Notes: generated by a model not told the origin, from the letters alone. A stretch of 22,902 nt of DNA from Flavobacterium sp. UBA6203 (GCA_002421645.1 DIST01000044.1:1-22902); one strand, 5' to 3'; positions 14,461-21,808 are shown, counted from the stretch's first letter. A program made the numbers and translations.

Positions 14461-16647
14461 ATGTCAACATTTCGTTTTCAAGCTTTAAGAAAGGCAACCG
14501 ACAGAAAACCAGTTCACGTAGAGGAATTGGACAGAAAATCAGCTATTTTTGGTAGTAATGTTTTTGGAGATAAAACGATGCGACAGTTTTTAACCCCAGA
14601 GGCTTACAAAGCCGTTAAAGCTGCTGCTGAAGGAGTAAAAATCGACCGAAAAATTGCCGATTATATTGCATTGGGAATGAAAGAGTGGGCATTATCTAAA
14701 GGAGTAACTCATTACACGCACTGGTTCCAACCTTTAACCGGAACCACTGCGGAAAAGCACGATGCTTTCTTTGAAACATTTCCTGATGGGAGTGATCCAG
14801 TAGAAAAATTCGGTGGAAGTCAATTGGTACAACAAGAACCAGATGCGTCTTCTTTTCCAAATGGAGGAATTCGTAATACATTTGAAGCAAGAGGATATAC
14901 CGCTTGGGATCCAACATCGCCAGCATTTATCTTTGGAACAACTTTATGTATTCCTACAGTTTTTGTTTCGTATACAGGAGAAGCGTTGGATAACAAAACT
15001 CCTTTATTAAGAGCGTTACATGCTATCGATTCTGCCGCGATTGACGTTGCAAGATATTTCGATAAAAACGTAAAAAGGGTAACACCAACTTTAGGTTGGG
15101 AACAAGAATATTTCTTAGTAGACAGCGCTTTAGCTGCATCAAGACCTGACTTATTAGCTACAGGAAGAACGTTATTAGGACACACTGCAGCTAAAGGACA
15201 ACAATTAGACGACCATTATTTTGGTTCGATTCCTACAAGAGTTTTAACGTATATGCGTGATTTAGAAAACGAATGTATGTTATTAGGAATTCCAGTTAAA
15301 ACACGTCATAATGAAGTAGCGCCTAATCAATTTGAGTTAGCACCAATTTTTGAAGAAACGAATTTAGCGGTTGACCATAACTCGTTATTAATGGACGTAA
15401 TGCAAAAAGTGGCGGAACGTCACGATTTTAAAGTGTTATTCCATGAAAAACCGTTTAAAGGAGTTAATGGTTCAGGTAAACACAACAACTGGTCTTTAGC
15501 TACTGATACTGGAATTAACTTGTTATCTCCAGGAAAAACGCCAATGAGTAACTTACAATTCTTGACGTTTTTCATCAACACAATTAAAGCGGTTCATGAT
15601 AACGAAGAATTATTAAGAGCTTCGATTGCATCAGCGAGTAACGACCACCGTTTAGGAGCGAATGAAGCGCCACCAGCAATTATTTCGGTTTTCATTGGGC
15701 AACAATTGACTAAGGTATTAGCGGAATTAGAAGGGGTTTCAAAAGGGAAATTATCTCCAGAAGAAAAAACCGATTTAAAATTAAATGTTGTGGGTAAATT
15801 ACCAGACGTAATGTTGGACAATACCGACAGAAACAGAACGTCTCCATTTGCTTTCACAGGAAATAAATTTGAGTTCAGAGCTGTGGGTTCTTCTGCTAAC
15901 TGTGCAGTTTCGATGACGACTTTAAATACGATTGTTGCAAAACAATTGAAAGATTTCAAAAACGAAGTAGATGCTTTAATTGAGAAAAACGATTTAAAGA
16001 AAGATGAAGCAATTTTCAACGTATTAAGAGAATATATCAAGAAAACCAAAGCTATTCTTTTTGAAGGAGACGGTTATAGCGAAGCTTGGGAAAAAGAAGC
16101 TAAAAAACGTGGTTTAAGCAATCATAAAACAACTCCAAAAGCATTAAAAGCGAAAGTTTCTAAAAAAGCAATTGAATTGTTTGGCGAAATGGGCGTAATG
16201 AATCATGTTGAGGTAGAATCACGCTACGAAATTGAATTGGAAGAATACGTGAAAAAAATCCAAATCGAAGGTCGTGTTTTAGGTGATATTGCTCGTAATC
16301 ATGTGGTTCCAACAGCAATTAAATACCAAAATGTGTTAATTGAAAACGTAAAAGGTTTAAAAGAAATTTTTGGAAAAGATTTTGAGAAAATAGCTAAAGA
16401 GCAAATTTCGTTAATCAAAGAAATTTCTGAACACATCGAAGGCATTAATACGAAAGTAGAAAAAATGACAGAAGAACGTAAAAAAGCAAACGCCTTAACG
16501 AGTACAGAAAAAATGGCCGATGCTTATTGTGATAAAGTAAAACCTTACTTCGAAGAAATTCGTTACCACGCTGATAAATTAGAATTGTTAGTAGACGACG
16601 AAATTTGGACACTAACAAAATACAGAGAATTGTTATTTACAAAGTAA
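14461..16647 (+). CDS. glnN: Glutamine synthetase type III
   Basis: Makes glutamine from glutamate, ammonia and ATP; it is the main ammonia-assimilation enzyme in many Bacteroidota. The 728 residues are typical of the long GSIII class, against about 470 for type I. Visible motifs are LGWEQEYFLVD (metal-binding Glu), RHNEVAPNQFELAPIFEE, then HNSLLMDVMQKVAERH, KPFKGVNGSGKHNNWSL (nucleotide/glutamate site), RNRTSPFAFTGNKFEFRAVG, and the GSIII-specific N-terminal region and C-terminal helical extension. The start ATG is 37 bp after the promoter -7 box. It is transcribed alone, with a strong terminator after it. There is no adjacent amtB or glnB gene, so control is probably at the promoter dyad. 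Confidence 0.96.
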   Translation: MSTFRFQALRKATDRKPVHVEELDRKSAIFGSNVFGDKTMRQFLTPEAYKAVKAAAEGVKIDRKIADYIALGMKEWALSKGVTHYTHWFQPLTGTTAEKHDAFFETFPDGSDPVEKFGGSQLVQQEPDASSFPNGGIRNTFEARGYTAWDPTSPAFIFGTTLCIPTVFVSYTGEALDNKTPLLRALHAIDSAAIDVARYFDKNVKRVTPTLGWEQEYFLVDSALAASRPDLLATGRTLLGHTAAKGQQLDDHYFGSIPTRVLTYMRDLENECMLLGIPVKTRHNEVAPNQFELAPIFEETNLAVDHNSLLMDVMQKVAERHDFKVLFHEKPFKGVNGSGKHNNWSLATDTGINLLSPGKTPMSNLQFLTFFINTIKAVHDNEELLRASIASASNDHRLGANEAPPAIISVFIGQQLTKVLAELEGVSKGKLSPEEKTDLKLNVVGKLPDVMLDNTDRNRTSPFAFTGNKFEFRAVGSSANCAVSMTTLNTIVAKQLKDFKNEVDALIEKNDLKKDEAIFNVLREYIKKTKAILFEGDGYSEAWEKEAKKRGLSNHKTTPKALKAKVSKKAIELFGEMGVMNHVEVESRYEIELEEYVKKIQIEGRVLGDIARNHVVPTAIKYQNVLIENVKGLKEIFGKDFEKIAKEQISLIKEISEHIEGINTKVEKMTEERKKANALTSTEKMADAYCDKVKPYFEEIRYHADKLELLVDDEIWTLTKYRELLFTK

Positions 16648-16657
16648 TTAGAAATAG

Positions 16658-16689
16658 AAATCCCAATCTTTTGATTGGGATTTTTTTTT
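16658..16689. terminator. Terminator after glnN
   Basis: Perfect arms AAATCCCAATC and GATTGGGATTT with a TTTT loop (16658-16683) run into a T tract to 16689. The core stem AATCCCAATC is the same as in the terminator at 18271. Confidence 0.88.
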
Positions 16690-16704
16690 ATTGTTTCTCA
16701 ATTC

Positions 16705-17265
16705 TTAACAACCATCATTCTTACTCAAATCACGTTCAAAAAGTACTTTATTGTTGTGTTCGATATAGTCGCTCGATAAAATCAAATAAGGATGATTGTT
16801 TGAAAAACCAGCGCTTCTGCTTTTGATAATTATTTTGTCTTCAACTTTTAGACTATTCAATTTTTCAAAATCATTTGGAATAAATTGCATCATGTAATCT
16901 TCTCCATTAATCTTCACAACTAACCATTTTGGACTTGATGGGTTTGTGGTTGGAAATTGAAAATTCACCGAAGTTACCAAAGCTTCCATTTCAGTATAAG
17001 CATTTATTTCTTTTTTTATTTTCTCATAGCTAGCTTGCACTTTTTTACCTTCTGGCGAGTTTTTCCATTCATTAAATTTTATGCCATCTGGCGAAGCTTC
17101 CCATTTTTTTCTTTTCTCTAAATTAGATAAAGGTTTTGAAGAAATTTTAGTGTCGTTTTTAATTTCACGATTAACATGTAAGCCATTGGCAAAAGTTGAA
17201 AAGCTAAATACAAATCCACTTATCAGAACCAATGAAAAGATTAGAACATAAATTGTTTTTTTCAT
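16705..17265 (-). CDS. Secreted protein of unknown function
   Basis: A 186-residue exported protein. The ATG at 17265 is chosen because it opens a clean signal peptide (MKKTIYVLIFSLVLISGFVF...FAN); a longer frame to 17307 would bury it. After cleavage, residues 55-79 hold two copies of a 12-residue motif, WEASPDGIKFNE and WKNSPEGKKVQA. A beta-rich C-terminal half follows (PKWLVVKINGEDYMMQFIP, KVEDKIIIKSRSAGFSNNHPYLILSSDY) that looks like a small OB- or DUF-type domain. No family is recognised. It is divergent from the membrane-bound winged-helix regulator, and repeats in the shared promoter suggest common control. Periplasmic location is inferred. Confidence 0.75.
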   Translation of the reverse strand: MKKTIYVLIFSLVLISGFVFSFSTFANGLHVNREIKNDTKISSKPLSNLEKRKKWEASPDGIKFNEWKNSPEGKKVQASYEKIKKEINAYTEMEALVTSVNFQFPTTNPSSPKWLVVKINGEDYMMQFIPNDFEKLNSLKVEDKIIIKSRSAGFSNNHPYLILSSDYIEHNNKVLFERDLSKNDGC

Positions 17266-17331
17266 AATTTTCACTTTTTTAAATTGATTACACGAATTTA
17301 CATTCATAATTTTTTGTTAGAACAATTGGGA

Positions 17332-17362
17332 TTGTAAATAAAAATGTAAACTTTGTAAATAA
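17332..17362. promoter_or_regulatory. Direct repeats in the divergent promoter of the regulator and secreted protein
   Basis: TTGTAAATAA occurs at 17332-17341 and again at 17353-17362, 21 bp apart (two helical turns), and a third TGTAAA lies between them at 17345. Tandem direct repeats at about 10-11 bp are the usual targets of OmpR-type winged helices, so this is a candidate autoregulatory site of the gene starting at 17375. A near-consensus -7 element (TAAACTTTG, one base too long) overlaps it at 17347-17355. Confidence 0.5.
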
Positions 17363-17374
17363 TTAATTGACACT

Positions 17375-18253
17375 ATGAATAGTAGACAAAAAATCCTTTT
17401 TGGGAAAACTAAATATGTAATTGCATTGCTATTACTGGTGTTATTTTCATTGGTTTTTTTTGTAAATACGAATAGCGATTTTGATATTTCCAGAAGAGAA
17501 GTTTTATTGCGAAGAATAGGTCATGAAATACTTTTGCAATCGGGAGATAGTACTTCGAGAGTGCTTCCAATAAAAAAGATAGCTGAAAATGAATACCAAA
17601 TTAGTTTTGAGAAAGAATTTTCATTTGTAACCGATTCATTAGTAAATACGACCCAACGTTTACTAGCTAAAGATTATCACGTAACTGATTATGTTGTAAA
17701 TGTAATTAATTGTGAAAATTCGAGTGTTACTTATGGATATGCTATTTCCAAAAACAAAAAAGAGGATATTTTAGCCTGTGTTGGAAGAAAACAACCTATT
17801 GCTTGTTACAAGATAAATATCAAATTTAAACCGAGCGATGTAGTTACAGCAAATTATAAATACTATTTAGGAAGTTTTGCGTTTTTACTATTGATTGGAT
17901 TCGTTTTTTGGAAATTAAAACCTAAGAAACAATTAATGAAAATTGATAATAATGAACAGTTTGCTTTTGGTTCAGTTGTGTTTGATGCGCAAAAACGACA
18001 ATTACAAATTAATAAGGAAACCATTGATTTAACAGCAACCGAAACACGTTTATTGCTCATTTTTGCCTCATCGCCTAACGAAACAATAGAAAGAAGCCGA
18101 CTTCAAAAAGAGATTTGGGAAGACGAGGGCGTTATTGTAGGACGCAGCTTAGACATGTTCATCTCAAAACTCAGAAAAAAACTAGAGCTTGATCCAAATA
18201 TTAATATTTTAGTGGTTCGTGGGAAAGGGTATAAGCTTGAGGTTAATTCTTAA
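17375..18253 (+). CDS. Membrane-spanning transcriptional regulator with C-terminal OmpR-type winged helix
   Basis: One-component sensor-regulator of 292 residues. A short basic N-terminus precedes TM1 (about 13-30); residues 31-160 form an extracytoplasmic domain with three Cys (113, 135, 144); TM2 is at about 164-180. A linker leads to the winged-helix domain at 195-292 with LTATETRLLLIFASSPNETIERSRLQKEIW, the recognition helix GRSLDMFISKLRKKL and the wing ILVVRGKGYKLEV. There is no receiver domain, so it is not a classic response regulator. It works like ToxR/CadC but with the DNA-binding domain at the C-terminal end after a second TM. It probably senses an envelope signal and controls the divergent secreted protein. 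The signal is unknown; the Cys residues hint at redox or metal. Confidence 0.85.
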   Translation: MNSRQKILFGKTKYVIALLLLVLFSLVFFVNTNSDFDISRREVLLRRIGHEILLQSGDSTSRVLPIKKIAENEYQISFEKEFSFVTDSLVNTTQRLLAKDYHVTDYVVNVINCENSSVTYGYAISKNKKEDILACVGRKQPIACYKINIKFKPSDVVTANYKYYLGSFAFLLLIGFVFWKLKPKKQLMKIDNNEQFAFGSVVFDAQKRQLQINKETIDLTATETRLLLIFASSPNETIERSRLQKEIWEDEGVIVGRSLDMFISKLRKKLELDPNINILVVRGKGYKLEVNS

Positions 18254-18270
18254 CTACAAGTTAAAAAATA

Positions 18271-18299
18271 AATCCCAATCGAAAGATTGGGATTTTTTT
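18271..18299 (+). terminator. Terminator after the winged-helix regulator
   Basis: Perfect arms AATCCCAATC and GATTGGGATT with a GAAA loop (18271-18294), followed by T residues to 18299. The same stem sequence occurs after glnN. Confidence 0.88.
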
Positions 18300-18302
18300 G
18301 TT

Positions 18303-18451
18303 GCACTATGATAATTTACCCCTAAATTATCATAATTAAGTGCTTAATTTTTTGCAATAATATTTTTGCAAAAAGTGTTAGTGAATAATTTAACCCCTTA
18401 AATTATCTGATACTAACAATTTCAAAACTATAGTAAGGGATATAGCTTTGA
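18303..18451. other. Row of stem-loops in a gene-free region, two of shared architecture
   Basis: Four stem-loops follow each other. SL1 (18303-18343): outer stem GCACT/AGTGC, 5-nt bulge on the 3' side, 11-bp inner stem ATGATAATTTA/TAAATTATCAT, CCCC loop. SL2 (18348-18375): TTTTTGCAA-N8-TTGCAAAAA. SL3 (18376-18418): outer stem TGTTAGT/ACTAACA, 5-nt 3' bulge, 9-bp inner stem ATAATTTAA/TTAAATTAT, CCCC loop. SL4 (18424-18451): CAAA and CTATA pairing with TATAG and TTTG. SL1 and SL3 share core and shape but have different, still complementary, outer stems. It could be a structured RNA, an operator array or a mobile-element remnant. Confidence 0.5.
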
Positions 18452-18551
18452 AAAGCTTTCAAATTTAGATATGTCAAAGTTAAGAGGTTTTGTTGGAGTG
18501 GTTGCTGTAGTTTTTCTGCATATTTTTACTAAAATGCATTTTTTTATATTT

Positions 18552-18577
18552 AAAAAAAAGTCTAGCAAAGCTAGACT
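18552..18577 (-). terminator. Terminator of the LUD-cdsA-psd-ACBP-sod operon
   Basis: On the minus strand, arms AGTCTAGC and GCTAGACT with a 3-nt loop (18559-18577) are followed by a run of T residues (18552-18558). It starts 23 bp after the sod stop codon. The remainder of the gap (18452-18551) shows no convincing gene. Confidence 0.85.
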
Positions 18578-18600
18578 AAAAATATTTAGAGTTAATAATA

Positions 18601-19374
18601 TTAAATCTTACTCATGGCCATTTCATATTTATAGTTTACTTTATCCCAATCTATTATGTTGAAAATTGCAGTTAGATATTCGTTACGCTTGTTTTGGTAA
18701 TGCAAGTAGTAGGCATGTTCCCAAATATCAATGGCTAAAATGGGAGTTCCTCTAACTTCTGCATTTGGCATTAAAGGATTGTCTTGGTTGGCTGTACTTG
18801 TTACGGCTAGTTTTCCATCTCGAGTTACTACTAACCAAGCCCATCCACTTCCAAATTGTCCTGATGCGGCGTCGGTAAGTTGTTTTTGTAAATTGTCAAA
18901 CGAACCCATTTCGGCAGTAATGGCTTCGGCTAAAGCGCCTGTTGGAGTGCCGCCACCTTTTGGATTTAATATCTCAAAAAATAAATTATGATTGTAATAA
19001 CCGCCAGCGTTATTTCGGATTTCTTTATTGTTTACGTCTAAGTTTTTTAGGATATCTTCAACAGTTTTTAGTTCTAAATCGGTTCCAATAACTGCTTTGT
19101 TTAACTTATTAGCGTAACCCAAAAGATGTTTCGAATAATGAATTTCCATCGTTCTACCATCGATATAAGGTTCTAAATCATCATAAGCATATTTTAATCC
19201 TCGCATTTGAAAAATACCGCCTTCAGTAACTTTTACATCAGCAGGATTTCCTAATGCCGAAATATTAGTAGCTACTTCTGGTTCAGGAATTTTAACTTCA
19301 ATAAGTTCGTTTTCTTTTTTACAGCTTGCCATCATTAGTGATATACAAGCTACCCATAACAATGACTTTTTCAT
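18601..19374 (-). CDS. Superoxide dismutase, Mn-type, exported as a lipoprotein
   Basis: Converts superoxide to hydrogen peroxide and oxygen. The 257 residues include an SPII signal (MKKSLLWVACISLMMASC, lipid on Cys18) and a linker of about 35 residues before the SOD fold. Metal ligands are His79 (MEIHYSKH), His129 (YYNHNLFFE), Asp216 and His220 (AIDIWEHAYYLHY). Gly125 and the TANQDNP Gln197 fit the Mn-type pattern rather than the Fe-type, and the GGGTPTG loop agrees; cambialistic activity is possible. Usual His residues after the first ligand are Tyr80 and Leu84. The Lys/Glu-rich CKKENE start of the mature protein could send it to the cell surface. It is the last gene of the phospholipid operon, 11 bp after the acyl-CoA-binding gene. 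Confidence 0.93.
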   Translation of the reverse strand: MKKSLLWVACISLMMASCKKENELIEVKIPEPEVATNISALGNPADVKVTEGGIFQMRGLKYAYDDLEPYIDGRTMEIHYSKHLLGYANKLNKAVIGTDLELKTVEDILKNLDVNNKEIRNNAGGYYNHNLFFEILNPKGGGTPTGALAEAITAEMGSFDNLQKQLTDAASGQFGSGWAWLVVTRDGKLAVTSTANQDNPLMPNAEVRGTPILAIDIWEHAYYLHYQNKRNEYLTAIFNIIDWDKVNYKYEMAMSKI

Positions 19375-19385
19375 GGCAGTAGTAC

Positions 19386-19667
19386 TTAAAGATTTCTTTC
19401 TTTTAATAACTCGTTTATAATTCGAATGTATTCGCTTTTAGCTTCATCTACAGTGAGATGCTTCACTTGCATCCATGCATTAAGTTTAAAAGCATTTATA
19501 ATGTCTTGTGGATTTTGAAACATTAGAGGAGTTGTGGTTTCGGAAGTAGCTTGTTTGTACAAACCATACAGAATCAATTGCATATCCTGTGGCACTGAAT
19601 CTTGCGGAATCAATTGTGCGTTAGCAAATGCTTCATCAAATAATGTATTCAAATCCTTTTCGCTCAT
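19386..19667 (-). CDS. Acyl-CoA-binding protein
   Basis: A 93-residue cytosolic carrier that binds long-chain acyl-CoA esters. It matches the four-helix ACBP family: LNTLFDEAFANAQLI at the N-terminus, LILYGLYKQATSETT (the ligand-binding Tyr/Lys region), FKLNAWMQVKHLTVDEAKSEYIRIINELL at the end. The usual KWDAW segment reads KLNAW here. The length is near the eukaryotic average of about 86-90. It starts 4 bp after psd and ends 11 bp before sod, in an operon of phospholipid genes, so a role in delivering acyl chains for lipid synthesis is likely. The family is mostly eukaryotic but also known from Flavobacteria. Confidence 0.88.
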   Translation of the reverse strand: MSEKDLNTLFDEAFANAQLIPQDSVPQDMQLILYGLYKQATSETTTPLMFQNPQDIINAFKLNAWMQVKHLTVDEAKSEYIRIINELLKERNL

Positions 19668-19671
19668 TCTT

Positions 19672-20325
19672 TTATGCTTTTTTACTAATAACGGTTTTAT
19701 TTCCGATAGCTTTATCGCCTAATTTTACGTTAACTTCTGTTCCTAATGGTAAGTAAATATCAACTCTAGATCCAAATTTTATGAATCCAGCATCTTTACC
19801 TTGAACTACACGCATTCCTTCTTGAGCATAATTTACAATACGTCGAGCTAAAGCACCAGCAATTTGACGATACAATATCTCACCATAGATTCTGTTGTTA
19901 ATTACAACAGTCGTTCTTTCATTTTCTTCACTTGCTTTTGGATGCCAAGCTACTAGATATTTACCAGGGTGATATTTACTGTATTTTACAATACCGTTTA
20001 CGCAATAACGCGTAACGTGAACATTGATAGGCGACATGAAGATAGAAACCATCAAACGTTTGTCTTTGAAATATTCAGGTTCAAAAACTTCTTCAATTAC
20101 CACCACTTTTCCATCAACAGGAGCTAAAATATGATTGTCACTATTGTCTGCAACACGAGTTGGGTTTCTGAAAAATTGTAAAACCAAAATTAAAATTACC
20201 AATGCAAACAAATATAAAGCAGTTCGTAACCAATTTGTTGAAACAAATGCATCAGTTAAGAAAATAATCCCAACAACTAATAGTAGGGTAATTAGAATGA
20301 TTTTAGCGCCTTCTTTATGAAACAT
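19672..20325 (-). CDS. psd: Phosphatidylserine decarboxylase proenzyme (short type)
   Basis: Makes phosphatidylethanolamine from phosphatidylserine in the inner membrane. The 217 residues fit the short PSD-A class. Two hydrophobic segments lie at the N-terminus (about 8-28 and 34-51), followed by the domain with ILAPVDGKVVVIEEV, MSPINVHVTRYCVNG (catalytic His), KYHPGKYLVAWHPKASEENERT and, near the end, FIKFGSRVDIYLPLG. Here Gly185-Ser186 is the expected self-cleavage site that leaves the pyruvoyl group on Ser186. It overlaps cdsA by 11 bp and precedes the acyl-CoA-binding gene by 4 bp, so translation is probably coupled. Confidence 0.95.
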   Translation of the reverse strand: MFHKEGAKIILITLLLVVGIIFLTDAFVSTNWLRTALYLFALVILILVLQFFRNPTRVADNSDNHILAPVDGKVVVIEEVFEPEYFKDKRLMVSIFMSPINVHVTRYCVNGIVKYSKYHPGKYLVAWHPKASEENERTTVVINNRIYGEILYRQIAGALARRIVNYAQEGMRVVQGKDAGFIKFGSRVDIYLPLGTEVNVKLGDKAIGNKTVISKKA

Positions 20326-21121
20326 AGTATAAAATTAAATAAAATAAATTAATAAAAGGAATTACAAATATAATACTATCTAGTCGATCTAAGATACCTC
20401 CATGACCAGGCATTATATTTCCGGTATCTTTTATTCCGGCAACACGCTTTAATTTAGATTCGATTAAATCGCCTAATGTACTGAAAATACTAACAATGGC
20501 AGCTATTACAATCCAAATGTAAAGTGTTGAAGCCATGATGTAATAATTTGCTAATAATATACCGCCAATAATGGTAAAAACTAAACCACCTCCAAACCCT
20601 TCAATGGTTTTCTTAGGAGAAACACTAGGGAAAAGTTTGTTTTTACCTATATTTTTTCCAACTAAATAAGCGAAAGTATCATTTGTCCAAATTAAAATTA
20701 TAATCGAAATTAGAATTTTTGGATTGTAGCCTTTCACTCCCATAGCAATATAATTTGCTAAAATAAAAGGGAAAATCACATACCCAAACAACAAAAAGTA
20801 TCTCGTGTAGGTTTTGAAGTTGGTTTTGTTTGTATTAAACAGATACAGTAATAATTTTAGGGAAATAACAATTGTTATAGCTGTTAGAGCAGTATTGATG
20901 TTAATCTCTAAATTCTTATTCCATAAAAAATAATACGAACAAGCTGCAATAGGAATACTTACATACAAATTTAAGTTGCACATTTTACAGAATTCATAAA
21001 CACCAATAACAAGAAATGCACCAAAAAGAATGGCTAAACCTTCCCTTGAATAAGAAATGCAGCCTAATAGTAATACAACATAAACGGCTCCAGATAATGC
21101 TCTTTTTAGCGTTTCGTTCAT
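20315..21121 (-). CDS. cdsA: Phosphatidate cytidylyltransferase
   Basis: Makes CDP-diacylglycerol from CTP and phosphatidic acid, the branch point of phospholipid synthesis, in the inner membrane. With the ATG at 21121 it has 268 residues (MNETLKRALSGAVYVVLL...). A longer frame reaches 21166 but runs into the upstream gene, so the internal start is preferred. About seven to eight hydrophobic segments are visible. The CDP-transferase signature SKLKRVAGIKDTGNIMPGHG, then GILDRLDS, is complete near the C-terminus, as is the SPKKTIEGFGGG loop. It starts 2 bp after the LUD gene stop and overlaps psd by 11 bp. Confidence 0.96.
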   Translation of the reverse strand: MNETLKRALSGAVYVVLLLGCISYSREGLAILFGAFLVIGVYEFCKMCNLNLYVSIPIAACSYYFLWNKNLEININTALTAITIVISLKLLLYLFNTNKTNFKTYTRYFLLFGYVIFPFILANYIAMGVKGYNPKILISIIILIWTNDTFAYLVGKNIGKNKLFPSVSPKKTIEGFGGGLVFTIIGGILLANYYIMASTLYIWIVIAAIVSIFSTLGDLIESKLKRVAGIKDTGNIMPGHGGILDRLDSIIFVIPFINLFYLILYYVS

Positions 21122-21123
21122 TA

Positions 21124-21729
21124 TTATAAATCTTCTAAAAGTAGTAGGTAAAGATTTTTGTGACAACTACCATAGTGTAAAAAATCTTGTTCTTTTACTT
21201 CTTCAAAGTATTTTATGGTTGTAATATTAGAAGGGTAATTTTTTTCGTGAGTACTTTTAATTCGCCTTAAGCCGTCGCTTTTGCTATGAACAATTTGACT
21301 TGTAGTTGCAAAAACAATCATATTTGTAGGTAATTCGTTTGGTTTAAAGTGTTTCAATTGGTACGAAGAAAATAAAATAGATCCTTCATCTGCAATTAAA
21401 TTTTCACAGAAAGAAAAGAAAAAAACAGGAGGGTTTGTTTCATTGTATGTTAGTTTGTTTTCATCAAGTAAATAAAACAAACGATTATCATAACACTGAA
21501 CGTTACTTTCAAACCAATCATTCTCCGCTAAAATATTTTCAAAATTTTCGGCTATTTCATTTAGATTTTCACAATAAATAAATTTACCTCCATTTTCTTT
21601 GAAATTGAAAGTGAATTGTTCATCAATCGGTAAAGTTACATCAGGTGTGTAAGGACTTTTCGTTTCTTGTTTCTTGTCTTTATCCTCTTCTTCCGATGAT
21701 GTGCCAAAAAATTTTCTAAAAAGACTCAT
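21124..21729 (-). CDS. LUD (LutC/YkgG-like, DUF162) domain protein
   Basis: A 201-residue cytosolic protein with an acidic/Lys-rich N-terminal tail (residues 10-25), then the LUD fold: KFIYCENLNEIAENFENILAE, LFSSYQLKHFKPNELPTNMIVFATTSQIVHSKSDGL, and the end LHYGSCHKNLYLLLLEDL. LutC relatives take part in lactate oxidation with LutA and LutB, but neither partner is adjacent here. It is the first gene of the phospholipid operon, with its own promoter after the ftsH terminator. The true function of this stand-alone, ftsH-linked form is unknown. The start ATG lies 32 bp after the -7 box. Confidence 0.82.
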   Translation of the reverse strand: MSLFRKFFGTSSEEEDKDKKQETKSPYTPDVTLPIDEQFTFNFKENGGKFIYCENLNEIAENFENILAENDWFESNVQCYDNRLFYLLDENKLTYNETNPPVFFFSFCENLIADEGSILFSSYQLKHFKPNELPTNMIVFATTSQIVHSKSDGLRRIKSTHEKNYPSNITTIKYFEEVKEQDFLHYGSCHKNLYLLLLEDL

Positions 21730-21760
21730 TTATCTTTAGCAGGTTTTTAACTGTGAAAAT

Positions 21761-21768
21761 CAAAGATA
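21761..21768 (-). promoter_or_regulatory. -7 box of the LUD/cdsA operon
   Basis: TATCTTTG on the minus strand matches TAnnTTTG and joins directly onto the T-run of the ftsH terminator. It sits 32 bp before the LUD start codon. The -33 position falls inside the terminator hairpin and shows no clear TTG. Confidence 0.55.
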
Positions 21769-21808
21769 AAAAAAATCTTAGTTCTAATCATATCGAACTA
21801 AGATTTTT
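21768..21808 (-). terminator. Terminator of ftsH
   Basis: Arms AAAAATCTTAGTTC and GAACTAAGATTTTT are exact complements over 14 bp with a 10-nt loop (21771-21808). On the minus strand they end in a T-run extending to 21768. It lies 24 bp after the ftsH stop. The stem is long and AT-rich. Confidence 0.85.

Noticed and set aside
14820..16049. Minus-strand frames of 121 and 151 codons inside glnN
   Set aside because: These are shadows of the glutamine synthetase III coding sequence, which is complete and unmistakable.
16605..16826. A 73-codon frame over the end of glnN and the following terminator
   Set aside because: It crosses a strong terminator and lies opposite the secreted protein gene; no coding signal.
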